Source: Lasiodiplodia sp. COLG20
Taxonomy: Eukaryota > Ascomycota > Dothideomycetes > Botryosphaeriales > Botryosphaeriaceae
Direction of reading: 5' to 3'
NCBI GenBank assembly: GCA_009801085.1
Contig: VNWV01000003.1
Coordinates: 1,302,001 to 1,366,000 of the forward strand
Length of the DNA stretch: 64,000 nt
The notes under the pieces are model-generated. The model was not told the DNA's origin. It ran no database searches and saw only the letters and a list, made by a program, of their open reading frames with translations. Position numbers and translations under genes: made by a program. Positions 10,327-20,463 of the stretch are shown in pieces. Numbering within the stretch: position 1 is the first letter of the stretch; each line of letters opens with the position of its first letter.

Positions 10327-10767
10327 GGTGTCTGGAGTGAATTGGACCAAACGTCAGGCGTGGGGAGAAGGAATTGCAATTTGCACTGGTCTAGACGGCA
10401 TGTGCAGGCCTCTGCATTTTATTTTCCAGCATCTAACCTTGTGTTGTTAGTCGGCAGTTGCGCGTCGGAAGTTGAGGTCGTACGTGTTACAGCTGACGGG
10501 GACCCGCAGCGGGGAAGGGGAGGATGTGGGGTATGGGGGGAGCTTGAGCTAAACCATCAGCAACCCGTGTTATCCGTATCGTTCGCCGCCGTAAATTCTG
10601 GTACGTCTCTGAGACTCGTCGCTGAATAGACGCATCCTCTAAAATTTGTTCGGAAACGCCTCGTCTTCTCTGTCCGAGAGCATTGCCCCCATCACCTACC
10701 CGATACGGCTGGACTTATACCGAAACCCTATATCCGACAAGTGGAGAAATATTGCATTACTCAGACC
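10327..10767. promoter_or_regulatory. Divergent promoter region, hmgA-like / metallo-hydrolase
   Basis: 441 bases between two divergent starts, with G-rich runs around 10500-10540. No ORF is supported. Shared control of the two genes is inferred from geometry only. Confidence 0.4.
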
Positions 10768-11691
10768 ATGGCGTTACTCCCGAACCAGCCTGGCCAGACC
10801 TTTGTCACCGTGTCTCCTATTGCCGCAGGATTTATTACTCTCCCTGACAAATACTTTGTTCATCCAGCTGATGCCGACGCCAAGCGGACAGTCCCCTCTT
10901 TGGCTTTCCTCATTACTCATCCCGGTTCCAACGTCTTTGACAACAACAGCAAAAGTCCTCTCAGGTTGATGTTCGACCTCGGATTACGCTCGAAAGAGGG
11001 GCGATACATGCATGTTCAGCAAAAGCATCTTAGCGGACGACAACCATACCGATTGCATGGCGCGGCAGAACAGCTGAAAGCTGGCGGAATTGCACCGGAG
11101 GACATTGATGTGGTCCTATTGAGCCATGTGCACTATGACCATCATGGCGACCCGGAAGATTTTCCGAATGCGATCTTCCTGGTAGGCCATGGAGCATTGG
11201 ATGTCCTCAAGCACGGTTTATCGAGCAAAGGTTCTCACCAGCATTTCGACCCGAATCTATTGCCAGAAGGGAGAGCGGAAGAACTGCCTGCGATGGGCAA
11301 AAAAGGTCGTAAGAGTTGGGAATGGGCAGAGATGGGACCATTTCCAGCGGCGCTGGATTTGCTTGGCGACGGAAGCATCTATGCGATCGATACGCCGGGC
11401 CATTTGCCGGGACACGTGAACCTGCTGTGCCGCACCGGCCCGCAGTCCTGGGTATACCTGGCGGGCGACGCGTACCATGACAGCCGGCTGCTTACCGGGG
11501 AGAAGGAGATTGGTTGCTGGACTGATGACTCTGGCGAGACGCTGTGCATCCATCTAGACAAATCTGCGGCGAGCGAGTCGATTCAGCGGCTGAGAAAGCT
11601 GGCTGAGAATAGAGACGTGGAGCTGGTCGCAGCACATGATGATGGCTGGTATGAACGGAACAAAGCTAGGATGTTTCCTGCGCATTTGTAG
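10768..11691 (+). CDS. Metallo-beta-lactamase-fold hydrolase (lactonase-like)
   Basis: Intronless, 307 aa from the ATG at 10768 (ACCATGG context). The zinc-binding SHVHYDHHGD motif (HxHxDH) sits near residue 122, then DTPGHLPGH near 215 (third-site His), and a YLAGDAYHD motif near 235 supplying the bridging Asp. Order and spacing resemble N-acyl homoserine lactonase-type hydrolases, which in fungi often act on lactones or esters in catabolic and secondary-metabolite clusters. No signal peptide; probably cytosolic. It could hydrolyse a lactone intermediate produced by the neighbouring dioxygenase and monooxygenase; that is inference. Confidence 0.85.
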   Translation: MALLPNQPGQTFVTVSPIAAGFITLPDKYFVHPADADAKRTVPSLAFLITHPGSNVFDNNSKSPLRLMFDLGLRSKEGRYMHVQQKHLSGRQPYRLHGAAEQLKAGGIAPEDIDVVLLSHVHYDHHGDPEDFPNAIFLVGHGALDVLKHGLSSKGSHQHFDPNLLPEGRAEELPAMGKKGRKSWEWAEMGPFPAALDLLGDGSIYAIDTPGHLPGHVNLLCRTGPQSWVYLAGDAYHDSRLLTGEKEIGCWTDDSGETLCIHLDKSAASESIQRLRKLAENRDVELVAAHDDGWYERNKARMFPAHL

Positions 11692-11808
11692 ATTCTGCGA
11701 ATAGATGAGGCTCTAATGGTAAAGGAATGGCTGAGAAAGTGCGTGATGAGGTAGGTAAGGGTGCCGCCAGGCAAAGCATAAACGCCTGTTTGACGTCAGA
11801 GGCAAGAC

Positions 11809-12003
11809 TCAATGCATATCCTTAATGTCCTTGATGAACTCTGGCGTTTTCCGGACGATGGAAAGGTAGTACTCCGCAATGGAAAAGAGTTGGTCGCAGA
11901 ACGCGAAGCGCGACGCGACAGGGAAGGCACGTGCTTTGGACAAGTTTCCCCGCAAGTCAAGGAAGTCGTGGCCGGTTTCTTCCCCAACTTTCCTCGCACG
12001 CAT
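11809..12003 (-). CDS. Possible small protein, 64 aa
   Basis: Single-exon ORF from the ATG at 12003 to TGA at 11809. The C-terminal half (FAFCDQLFSIAEYYLSIV, RKTPEFIKDIKDMH) has protein-like composition, better than the antisense frame. No family is recognised and no signal peptide is seen. It sits between the hydrolase and the 3-hydroxyisobutyrate dehydrogenase-like gene. It could also be the last exon of a decayed gene. Confidence 0.22.
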   Translation of the reverse strand: MRARKVGEETGHDFLDLRGNLSKARAFPVASRFAFCDQLFSIAEYYLSIVRKTPEFIKDIKDMH

Positions 12004-12124
12004 CAACCCCTCACGCTACGCCATCATCCGCGGGGACAAAATGACGGCACACTGGCGCTTTTTGCGCTACTTGTCAGCCTCATCTCATCCTAGTTGATTT
12101 CCCGTACTCTCTTTGTCGCTCAAA

Positions 12125-13154
12125 ATGGCACCCTCCTTCGACTCCATTGGCTTCATCGGCTTGGGTATCATGGGTTTTCCCATGCTCGAAAACCTCATCC
12201 AAAAATTACCAAATGACATGCGGTATTATGTATACGATGTATCAACACCTGCCATGGACGCCTTGTGCGCGCAGCATCCGACAAAAGTCCATGCATGTGC
12301 CAATTCCCGAGAAGTTGCGGACAAGTCGGTAGCTTCCCTCGTTCCCAGACCGCATGTCGTCGCTATCAGCTGACTGGAACTGCAAACAGAGCGTAATCCT
12401 ATCAATGGTCCCAGAAGGCTCGCACGTTCGCGCCGTGTACCTGACTCCCGATACCGGCGTCCTTGCAGCAAACGTCGACGGCAAGCTCCTCATCGACTGC
12501 TCCACCATCGACACTGCCACTTCCGTGGAAGTCCGTGACAAAGCAAAGTCCCTTTATCCTTCCGCATCTTTCTACGATGCTCCCGTCTCCGGCGGCCAGC
12601 TCGGCGCGCAGAAAGCCACGCTGACCTTCATGCTCGGCTGTGCGCGCCGAGACCCCAACTTCCCGCGCATACACGAACTGCTCAGTAAGATGGGCGCCTC
12701 CGTCTTTCCCTGCGGCGGACCTTCTCTCGGTCTGACGGCGAAGCTCTGCAACAATTACTGCAGCGGATTGATAGCCATTGCGACCTCGGAGGCGATGAAT
12801 ATCGGCATCGCTTCTGGCATGGATCCGCGCGTGTTGAAGGACATCTTTCATACGAGCACTGCCCAGAGCGCCATCCTGGATAAATGGTGCCCGGTACCAG
12901 GAATCGTACCTGGCATTCCTTCGAGCAATGGGTATAAAGGAGGGTTCAAAGTTCAACTCATGCGTAAGGACTTCGGCCTTGCTGTTGATACTGCGAAAAG
13001 GTTAGGCGTTAAGCTGGCTTTGGGTGATGCGGGCTTGGAAACCTACACAGCAACCATGAATGACCCACGCTTCAGAGACCTGGACTCCAGAGTGGTGTAT
13101 CGCTACCTAGGTGGCCGCGATGACTGGAAGAAGGACTTTGACGATGTTGACTGA
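12125..13154 (+). CDS. 3-hydroxyisobutyrate dehydrogenase-like (beta-hydroxyacid dehydrogenase) protein
   Basis: Model: join(12125..12328, 12390..13154), 322 aa. The N-terminal Rossmann motif GFIGLGIMGFPM fits GxGxMGxxM. It is followed by SVILSMVPEG, LLIDCSTIDTATS and the family signature DAPVSGGQLGAQKATLTFML. The catalytic Lys lies in LTAKLCNNYCSG and the C-terminal domain has GFKVQLMRKDFGLAVDTA. Family members oxidise 3-hydroxyisobutyrate (valine breakdown) or related short beta-hydroxyacids with NAD(P). The SREVADKS|SVILS splice restores the frame. No clear mitochondrial presequence, unlike the housekeeping enzyme, so this is probably a cytosolic paralog serving the local catabolic cluster. 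Confidence 0.88.
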
Positions 13155-14080
13155 GGTACGCCATAGTATCCGGTGGTGGGCTAATCCAAGGTAGAAATGA
13201 TTAGAGTTACGTCTAAAGTCCTAGCTATTGACAGTAGGACATACAACTCAGCGAGATGTACTTTTTGTTCCTATTACATTGTCGACATCGTGACTCCAAT
13301 CGGGCCTACCAACTGACTCGAAGAAGTGCAGCAGCCCACAGAAATCATCCCAGAAGAGCAACAACGTGGCTTATCAAACAACATTCTCCGCATGCCCCAC
13401 AGATAAAGAGCCGCAAACCCACCTGCCAAAACCAAGAATAGACGAACCGATCTCGGAAGTGTTTCGAAAGCATGAGGGATCCCCGTTCCACCTTCCTTTG
13501 TGATATATCCGAGCCCCGCACCACCTACCCCGCCCGCTTCGACCTGTTTACCTAAAACGTCATCACTACAGGCCTGCTGTCAAGCATACCCGAGGGTCCA
13601 ATGCCGATTCGTTGCCGGGTTCTAAATCAACTGCCGGATGGCGTTCTTGTAGCCAAATCGGCAACCACAAGCTTTCTGTATATCCGATCCGACGGTGGTT
13701 GGATACGAGTTGTGCCAGTGAAGAAGCTTATTTCCCCAGATTCTCTTTGAGTTTGTTTTAGATGCTGCATCCATATATTGCTCTTACTGCCAAGAAGCGT
13801 TGAAACGTTTTATCGTCGCCTTCGGGTTTGTGTCTCCACACAGCAGCTCCTGGTGATTGAAATTTCCATCTCTTCGTATTCATATCTTCTTGCCCATCCC
13901 CACGAGCACAGAAAGAATTTTTTCCGTATTCTACGCCTATAGCACCGACTCGGTTCCCAAAAGAGTAACAGCCCCACTCAAAGGAAACAACAGAAGAGAA
14001 AGAGAAGGGTAAGAATTGACGGGAAAGAGCTTACCACCAACACCATCACTAACACCAACAACGAGGGAAAACAGTCAGCA
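13155..14080. other. Intergenic, no gene seen
   Basis: About 925 bases upstream of the FAD monooxygenase. A short hairpin-like motif, TTAGAGTTACGTCTAA, lies near 13200. Nothing coding is supported. Confidence 0.4.
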
Positions 14081-16250
14081 ATGCCAATCAACCACATCAT
14101 CATCTCCGGCGCCGGCCCCTCGGGCCTGCTCCTCGCCCTCCTCCTCGCCCGCCACCAATCCCCGCACCCCATCAACATCACCCTCTTCGACGCCGGCAAC
14201 GGCTTCGATCCGCGTCCGTAAGTCTCTCTTATCCTCTCCTCTTTCTCCCCCTCTCTCCTTCCTCCCTTCTCCAGTTCTCCTCCAACCACCCCCCGCCCTA
14301 ACTTACCTTCCCGCAACAGCCGCGCAGCCTACTACGGCCCTGCCTCCGTCCCCGTCCTCGCGCGCGCCGGCGTCCTGCCGGACATCCGCGCGCGCGGCTT
14401 CTCGCCCAAGTGGATGACGTGGAAGAAGCTGTGGTCGGCCGAACGGCACGCGCAGCGTCCAGGCGACGGGGCAGAGTTTCTCGGCCGCATCGACCTGGAC
14501 AGCGGCGAGGGGGATCGGACGGCTTGTTTGGCGTTGGATGAGCTGGGGGCGTTGTTGTTGGAGCATTTGGAGGGGGTGGCGAGCACGAGGGAGGGGGTGA
14601 AGGTGGTTTGGGGGGCGAGGGTGTGTGGGGTTGGGGAGGAGGGGGAGGGGGATAAAGAGGGAGGTAGGGCGTGGGTGGATGTTGAGGTTGGGGAGGGGGA
14701 GGAGAAGAGGACGGAGAGGCACTATGCGGATTATGTGGTTGGGTGCGATGGGGCGAGTAGTGCGGTGAGGAGGCTGTTGTTTGGGGAGAAGATGTTCCCG
14801 GGAAGGACGTGGGATGAGCAGATTGTTGCTGCGAATGTGAGTCATTCCAATATTTTCGTGGAAGAGAGATGTGGGCTGGAAAAAGGAGGCATGAGGAGGG
14901 CCAGCTTTCAACCACGCCGAAAAGCTGACTTATGCATAGGTCTACTACGACTTCACGCGCTGGGGCTACACAGACATCCAGTTCTTCATCCACCCGGAGC
15001 ACTGGCACATGGTCGCCCGCCTGACCGGGCCGCCGAAGGAGTACTGGCGCGTGTCTTACGGCGAGCGGTCGGGCCTAAGCCACGAGGAGCTGCTCGAGCG
15101 AGCGCCGGCCAAGTTCGCCGCCATGCTGCCGGGCAACCCGCAGCCGGGCGACTACGAGATCGCCGGCTTCAGCCCCTACCGCGTGCACCAGCGACTGGCA
15201 CCCAGCATGCGCGTCGGCAGGATCATGCTGGCCGCCGACGCGGCGCATCTGTGCAACCCGTTGTACGTAGTAGCCCTCTACCATCATCACCACCACAACC
15301 CCTTTTTCAATCATCACTCCCTACCTGTCTGCTCAGCACAGCATGAAGAGCTGCGTTGCGCGGGAAAGAAAAAAGGAGACTCGGGCTAACGACAGCACAC
15401 AACAAACAGCGGCGGCCTCGGTCTGACGGGCGGCATCGTCGACGTGGGCGGGCTGTACGACTGCCTGGCCGGCATCCACGACGGGCAGGCCGACGAGTCG
15501 ATTCTCGACGTCTACAGCGACGTGCGCCGGCGCATGTGGACCGACGTCATCGACGTCGTGTCGAGCGACAACATCCGCCGCCTGTTCGGCCAAGACCCGG
15601 ACCGCGCGGCCGAGACCGACGACTTCATCAAGCTGATCAACGTCGCCGAGAAGGACGAGAAAGTGAGGGATGAGCTGAGGGCGGTGAGTTTTGATCCCCA
15701 TCTTTTACGTCTGCTTTTTGCTTTGTTGTGCTTCTGCATTTCCGTTGGGTCATGCCTTGCGTCCGCGGCGGAGTCGCGAAGTGGGCGATGACGCTTCGGT
15801 GAGAAGAAGAGGGAGAGAGAAAAGGAGGACGAAGGAAGGAAGAGAGAGAGAGAGAGAGAGAGAGGCGGGTGCGGCTCTGCTCAACTGCCGCTACACGGTA
15901 CCCACCTGATCTGCGCTCTCGGCCCTTCCGTCCTTGGACCATGATGATATCCTTTCATGACTCCTCCCATAATACCGCACACCTTCCCACTCTTTTTTAA
16001 CTTCTTCACGGGAGAAACCGGAAGCAGAGGAATTGAGATAGCTAACGGAAGAGCGGGTCCGTCGCCTTCCTGCGACCCGCGACACCAGGGCCTCCATGCG
16101 ATCCAGTACGATTTCAAGCAGCATTACCGCAACGCGCAAGCTCCTTCTTCACTTCCCGCAGCCACTGCGGCAGAGAAGGATGCGACGGAGACGAGGAACG
16201 GTAGCCACGCCAATGGCTCCGGCGTCGGCATCGCTGTGACAACGAACTGA
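14081..16250 (+). CDS. FAD-dependent aromatic-ring monooxygenase (phenol hydroxylase type)
   Basis: Model: join(14081..14217, 14320..14836, 14940..15262, 15410..15683, 16089..16250), 470 aa. The FAD site IIISGAGPSGLLLALLLARH is at residues 6-25, the DG motif (VVGCDGASSAVRRLLF) is in exon 2, and the GD-type motif RIMLAADAAHLCNP joins across intron 3 to FGGLGLTGGIVDVGGL. This is the class A flavoprotein hydroxylase layout. The C-terminus is shorter than in full phenol 2-monooxygenases, lacking the thioredoxin-like domain. Intron 4 is long for this window (405 nt) and contains a (GA)n tract near 15842-15864. It probably inserts a hydroxyl into a phenolic substrate, feeding the ring-cleavage enzymes nearby. 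Confidence 0.88.
15841..15864. repeat. GA dinucleotide microsatellite in an intron
   Basis: Uninterrupted (GA) run of about 12 units within intron 4 of the FAD monooxygenase. Confidence 0.9.
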
Positions 16251-18428
16251 TGCGCTCCGGCGCGAATTGATTGGACAGGAGAGGAAGCGTGTGAGAGGAT
16301 GGAAGGAGAATGGGGCCAACCCAGGAATATTTTTCGCAGATCAAATCAGGTTTCAGACAGCCATATGGGTCCAGCGAGCGGTGGCGTTTTGCGGGCCTGC
16401 CAAATTTTTTTTTCGCTCCCTCTGTTGTTTCCATTGTGCGTGTTTCGGAGCCGTGGAGTCCTGGTGGTCTGAGTCTCGTTCGAGGCGTGACGGGTCCTTT
16501 TGCTGCGTGGCCGTTTGGGCTCTCATGGTGTGTGGATTGCTGCTGGCTCCAGCGGCTGCCTATCAGGCGTCTACAGCGCTTCTGTCCGCCGCCCAGCCTT
16601 ACGTGCGGAGAGAGGGAAGGGGGGTGCGAACGAGGTAAGCAGATCGAACGGTGCGCGGGGGAGGCGGAGCGAATCGAAAAAGCTTGTGCAGCTGCACGAC
16701 GCAGTGCGACAGCCAGTAAGCATCGCGAAGCGTGACTCGCGGAGCATATGATCAGAGGTGGTAGCGAAAGGTGGTGGTTGTTGACCGGTTGTGGTGAAGA
16801 ACTTGATTTTTCGGAGGCGTCGTCGTCTCGCGAAGCCTATCCAACGCCAACGCCAATACTGTACGCCTGGGCGGAGCGTGACCACAGGCGGTCTGTCTCT
16901 CAGCCCTGCCCTACGTAGGCTCGCATTGCTTGGCGCCGACCGCCTTTTGACTAAATGTATTCTCTTTTGACTTGGTTTCTTTTTTGCCTCTGGGTTGCGA
17001 GTATACCACGTCTCCTGAGCACGCCACTGTCACGGACAGCGTGCAGGGTAGACGTAGGGCTTCGCTGTAAGAACCACTTCTGATGCGGGTGATTGAACAA
17101 TGCCAGGTAAAGGGGGTAGGCTTCATGAGAGAGAGTATCTGGCGTCTCTGTCGGTCTGTCTGCTCACCACTGCCTCTCCGGGAGCACCCGACGGCCCGCT
17201 AGAGGGAGAAATGGAAATAACTGGGGACATTCTCTGACTCGCTAAAGGGAGCAAAATCAAGGAGCGGGATCTGGAAGCTATGGCGAGCCGGCGGTACGAG
17301 CTGCTGATGTGTCGTCGAAGCGTGTCCACGTCTTGTCTCAGTGATACAGTTGATGCTTGCCATTATTGCATCAATGTCAGGGCGCCGAGATGAATTGGCC
17401 GGGGTACGCTGCTTGCCTCGCCGTGCTGGAGACCTGATTATCTCCAACTTTGAGCTCTAATCATGGAATCAAAGAGTGCCACGCTTGGCTTCAAAGCGGC
17501 CGCGGCCGATGGCGAAAAAAGGACATCCCTGCATCGAGGGCGCATTTACGGTGCGGCTCGGCAGCCGGTCCCCCCTGCGCAAGCCGCGTGGGTTGGGTGG
17601 GGTGGGACGCGCCCGGCCTCGCCGCTTCGCGGGAGCTGTCGATTTTCGCTCAGATACGCGCGCTGCGACCGGGAATAGAAACATTCCAGACAACACGCAT
17701 GATGGAGCCGGCATCCCCCCGAGCGCTGCGCCGATAGCAGTGACTTTTCTGCTGGGCTGCGACCGGTCGAGGCGACCGGTCTGCATGGCGGGGACTCGGG
17801 TGTGCGCCACGCTGCAGATGGAATCATGGGGGTGTGCGATAGGCTGCAGGACGATAAGGAAAGTTTGCCTTTGAGGCTGCGCTGGCCGAGGAAGGGGGCG
17901 CGGGTGAAGGGGACGAGATTGCAGGGGAGCAGGCAGGGTCAGCGGGCTGGGCTGCTGATAGCGAGTGGGCTTGCATGCTATGCAGCAGTGCCCTGATGCT
18001 TACGAGCGGCCGCCGGTGAGGCGCGAAGCTGGAGGAAAACTGCAAGCGGGGTCAAAGGCGGGCGTTTTGCGCTGCAACTGCTTGGAGCGCATAGCGGCCG
18101 ACGGCGCGCGCGTCGTCGTAGCAAAATCGAGGAATTTGGATGGTTGGGTGTCGCAGGGCGTGGTGTTGAGAATTGTCTGCTCGTGTCGCTCGCCTCTGTC
18201 ACGACGATCGTGAGCTCCCGGGCGCCGGGATGGTGGCGCAGGCCAAGCGTTGCGGCAGGGGGCGGCCGCGCATTCGAGAACGGGTTGGGTGATCCTCAGA
18301 CAACCCATGATGCTCAGCTCACTGCCTGCGGGTGTACTCGGGCGCCACACCAAACCACTCAACCACGCGCAGATGATCGCACGCGTTTTTGCTGCGAATG
18401 AAGCTGAGGCCATCAAGAATTTGTACTC
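16251..18428. other. Gene-poor stretch, no gene supported
   Basis: About 2.2 kb, mostly GC-rich, with overlapping medium ORFs on both strands that show no conserved protein pattern. They are more likely chance ORFs in GC-rich DNA. The last part is the upstream region of the small gene at 18664. Confidence 0.5.
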
Positions 18429-18438
18429 CGTATATAAG
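18429..18438 (+). promoter_or_regulatory. TATA box of small gene A
   Basis: GTATATAAGG, preceded by ACTCC, 226 bases upstream of the likely start at 18664. A CA/CT-rich leader follows (18470-18600). The same CTCCGTATATA core occurs upstream of paralog B, pointing to a shared promoter design. Confidence 0.6.
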
Positions 18439-18663
18439 GTCGCAGCCATCGGGCACAGCTAGCTCCCTTCCTCTCCATCACCATCAAGCACAATTCAAGA
18501 ACTCATTCAGAGTACCACACCAACCAACAAACAATCAACAATCATCACAGCCATCGAGCTGCCGACCACTACCAACCAAACCTCAAAAACCACCACCACA
18601 ACAATGACCAGCACACCACACTGCTGAACTGCCGAAGGCCACTGCCGCGCCCAGCGCTTCGAG

Positions 18664-19027
18664 ATGGACGCTCTCAACGCCCGCGCTGCCTGGGAAGCCG
18701 AGAAGGCCGCCATTGTCTCCTACGAGGACGGATGGGTAAGTCGACACCACAATCAATCAAAAATTCCCAGCAGTTACTAACTGGTAGTGGGCATAGGACC
18801 GCTGGGACGGCCCCATCTGGCCCTGGCGGGAAACCAACAAGCCCATGTCACAACAGAAGAAGGAGAACAACAATTCAAACTTGGTTGCTCCCCAGAGACC
18901 CGAACTGAGCCGCAGCTCGAGCACGAACTCGATCACGAGTTCCACGAGCACCGCCAGCCTCTGGACGAACTCGGCTGCACACACGTGCTCCAGGTGCGGG
19001 CACGGTGGCGCTACTAGCCATCTTTGA
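18664..19027 (+). CDS. Small paralogous protein A, C-terminal CxxCGHG motif, unknown function
   Basis: Model: join(18664..18735, 18797..19027), 100 aa. The N-terminal half aligns closely with gene B at 20052: AAWEAEKAAIVSYEDGW then DRWDGPIWPWRETNKP. The middle is Ser/Thr/Asn-rich and the end is TCSRCGHGGATSHL, matching B's CTKCGHGSATVHI. The 61-nt intron splits GW|DRWDGP; gene B has no intron there. An ATG at 18604, in the position expected for the start by comparison with B, is followed after seven codons by an in-frame TGA, then the same frame continues into MDALNARAAW. So either 18604 is an upstream ORF and 18664 the true start (preferred), or the 5' end has decayed. No known family recognised. 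No signal peptide or membrane segment. Confidence 0.65.
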
Positions 19028-20051
19028 ATGGTTGTTGAGTGCGAGAAGAGATTGAGGTGGAGCATTATTCCCCTTCGGAGTCTGTATTTCGGATCATGAC
19101 TTTCGGTTTTGGAGTTCACAGGCGTTTGGGAGAATCCCTTGGTCTTAAGGATCGAGCTGGACATGCTTGGGCTTCTAATGACTGTCATTGGCGGATCGCG
19201 ATGGTAGAAGAACTCAGGGAAAGATCGACCTTGGGAATGGTAGATTCAAGATCTCAACTTTCGGGTAGGCGCAAGACGGAAAAGGAAATCGATTTTAAAG
19301 TTCAATCCAATCAGAGCATTGTGCGACGTGAAACAATTGGACTGGATCTTAAGCGACTCGTGAATAAAGCTACAGATCTGGGGTATGGAGATGACAAGGA
19401 TAGTCAGTTAGAGTTCAAACCTGGGGTCAGCCCGTAAATGACCATTTGCACCAGAGGTCGGATATTCCGAGGTCACACTATCGACTCTGACAGGGTCTGT
19501 CAGATGTGGCAAACGGGAGATCTGAACCACAGATGACACTGACCGTTGCGAACCGCGGCTCAACCCAATCACATCCCATGACAAGACGAGAGCTGAAGCT
19601 CGTCGCCAGAGCAAATCTTTTCGTGCCGCGTCTCTTGAGGCTGGGTGAGGACATGCGGTTGGATAGATGGAGTTCAATCAGCAGTTGTAGCTTTCAAGGT
19701 GGTACACATGATTCACAGATGCAGTTGGAAGCAATGATGGTGTGGTAGACTTGGTCGAACAAGCGACCGATAATAATGAATTGATATTTTCCAGAGTGAT
19801 TCGCTTGATAATGTCCCAAAAACAAACTCCAAAACCGCGAGGCCGTAGCCGAGTATGATCCAAAACTTGAAAAATCATAGTCTAGGATGCATGAACTGTA
19901 CAAGTGCTTGATCCGATCCGAAGATTAGGTCCCTGTCCGGATTTGTTTCAACTCCAGACACCTGATCCATTCCATTTTCCAGAACCGGGAGTCGTGATTC
20001 CCGAGTTTCCAAGGGTATCGTAGTAGTGATGTCGTAGCCACACATGTTGAT
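19028..20051. other. Convergent intergenic region between small genes A and B
   Basis: About 1 kb between the 3' ends of A and B. ORFs here have no recognisable pattern. It presumably holds both 3' UTRs. Confidence 0.45.
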
Positions 20052-20342
20052 TTAGATGTGGACGGTGGCGCTGCCGTGGCCGCACTTGGTGCAGGCAGGA
20101 GTGGCAGAGGCGTGCCACTCGGAGGTCTCGGACGAGATGGTCCTGATGGAGGAGCAGGAGGTGGTGTTGCGGACGAGGGTGGGGCGCTTCAAGGTCTCAA
20201 CGGCCTTGTTGGCAACCGCGGGCTTGTTGGTGGAGCGCCAGTCCCAGATGGGGCCGTCCCAGGAGTCCCAGTTCTCCTCGTAGGAGGTGATGGCGGCCTT
20301 CTCGGCCTCGAAGGCAGCGTTGTCGAAGCTCTTGGCAGACAT
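20052..20342 (-). CDS. Small paralogous protein B, C-terminal CxxCGHG motif, unknown function
   Basis: Intronless, 96 aa, start at 20342 (ACAATG context after a pyrimidine-rich leader). Layout: Ala/Glu-rich start (NAAFEAEKAAITSYEENW), a conserved Trp-rich core (DSWDGPIWDWRSTNKP), a Thr/Ser-rich linker with a possible KRPTLVRNTTSC phosphorylation-type motif, and a C-terminal CTKCGHGSATVHI that could bind a metal with the two Cys and one or two His. It is paralogous to gene A, about 1 kb away and tail to tail. The strong TATA box and leader suggest substantial expression. Family not recognised; function not assigned. Confidence 0.75.
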   Translation of the reverse strand: MSAKSFDNAAFEAEKAAITSYEENWDSWDGPIWDWRSTNKPAVANKAVETLKRPTLVRNTTSCSSIRTISSETSEWHASATPACTKCGHGSATVHI

Positions 20343-20451
20343 TGTGATTGTGTGGAGAAGATTGTTTGTGGGGAGGTAGAGAATTGTCTTTGGTGGAGAG
20401 TGGATGTCTGAGATGAGGATGAGATGGGAGGGAGGAGGGCTCTTGGGGCCC

Positions 20452-20463
20452 CAAATATATACG
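20452..20463 (-). promoter_or_regulatory. TATA box of small gene B
   Basis: On the minus strand CTCCGTATATATTTGG, about 110 bases upstream of the start at 20342, followed by a CT-rich leader. Confidence 0.6.

Noticed and set aside
13190..13240. Similarity of GATTAGAGTTACGTCTAA to a motif at 3170 beside the left inverted repeat
   Set aside because: Only about 20 bases and itself a short palindrome; not enough to call a repeat copy.
14298..15008. Minus-strand ORFs of 200+ aa over the FAD monooxygenase
   Set aside because: Pro/Ser/Arg-rich shadows of a clear plus-strand flavoprotein gene.
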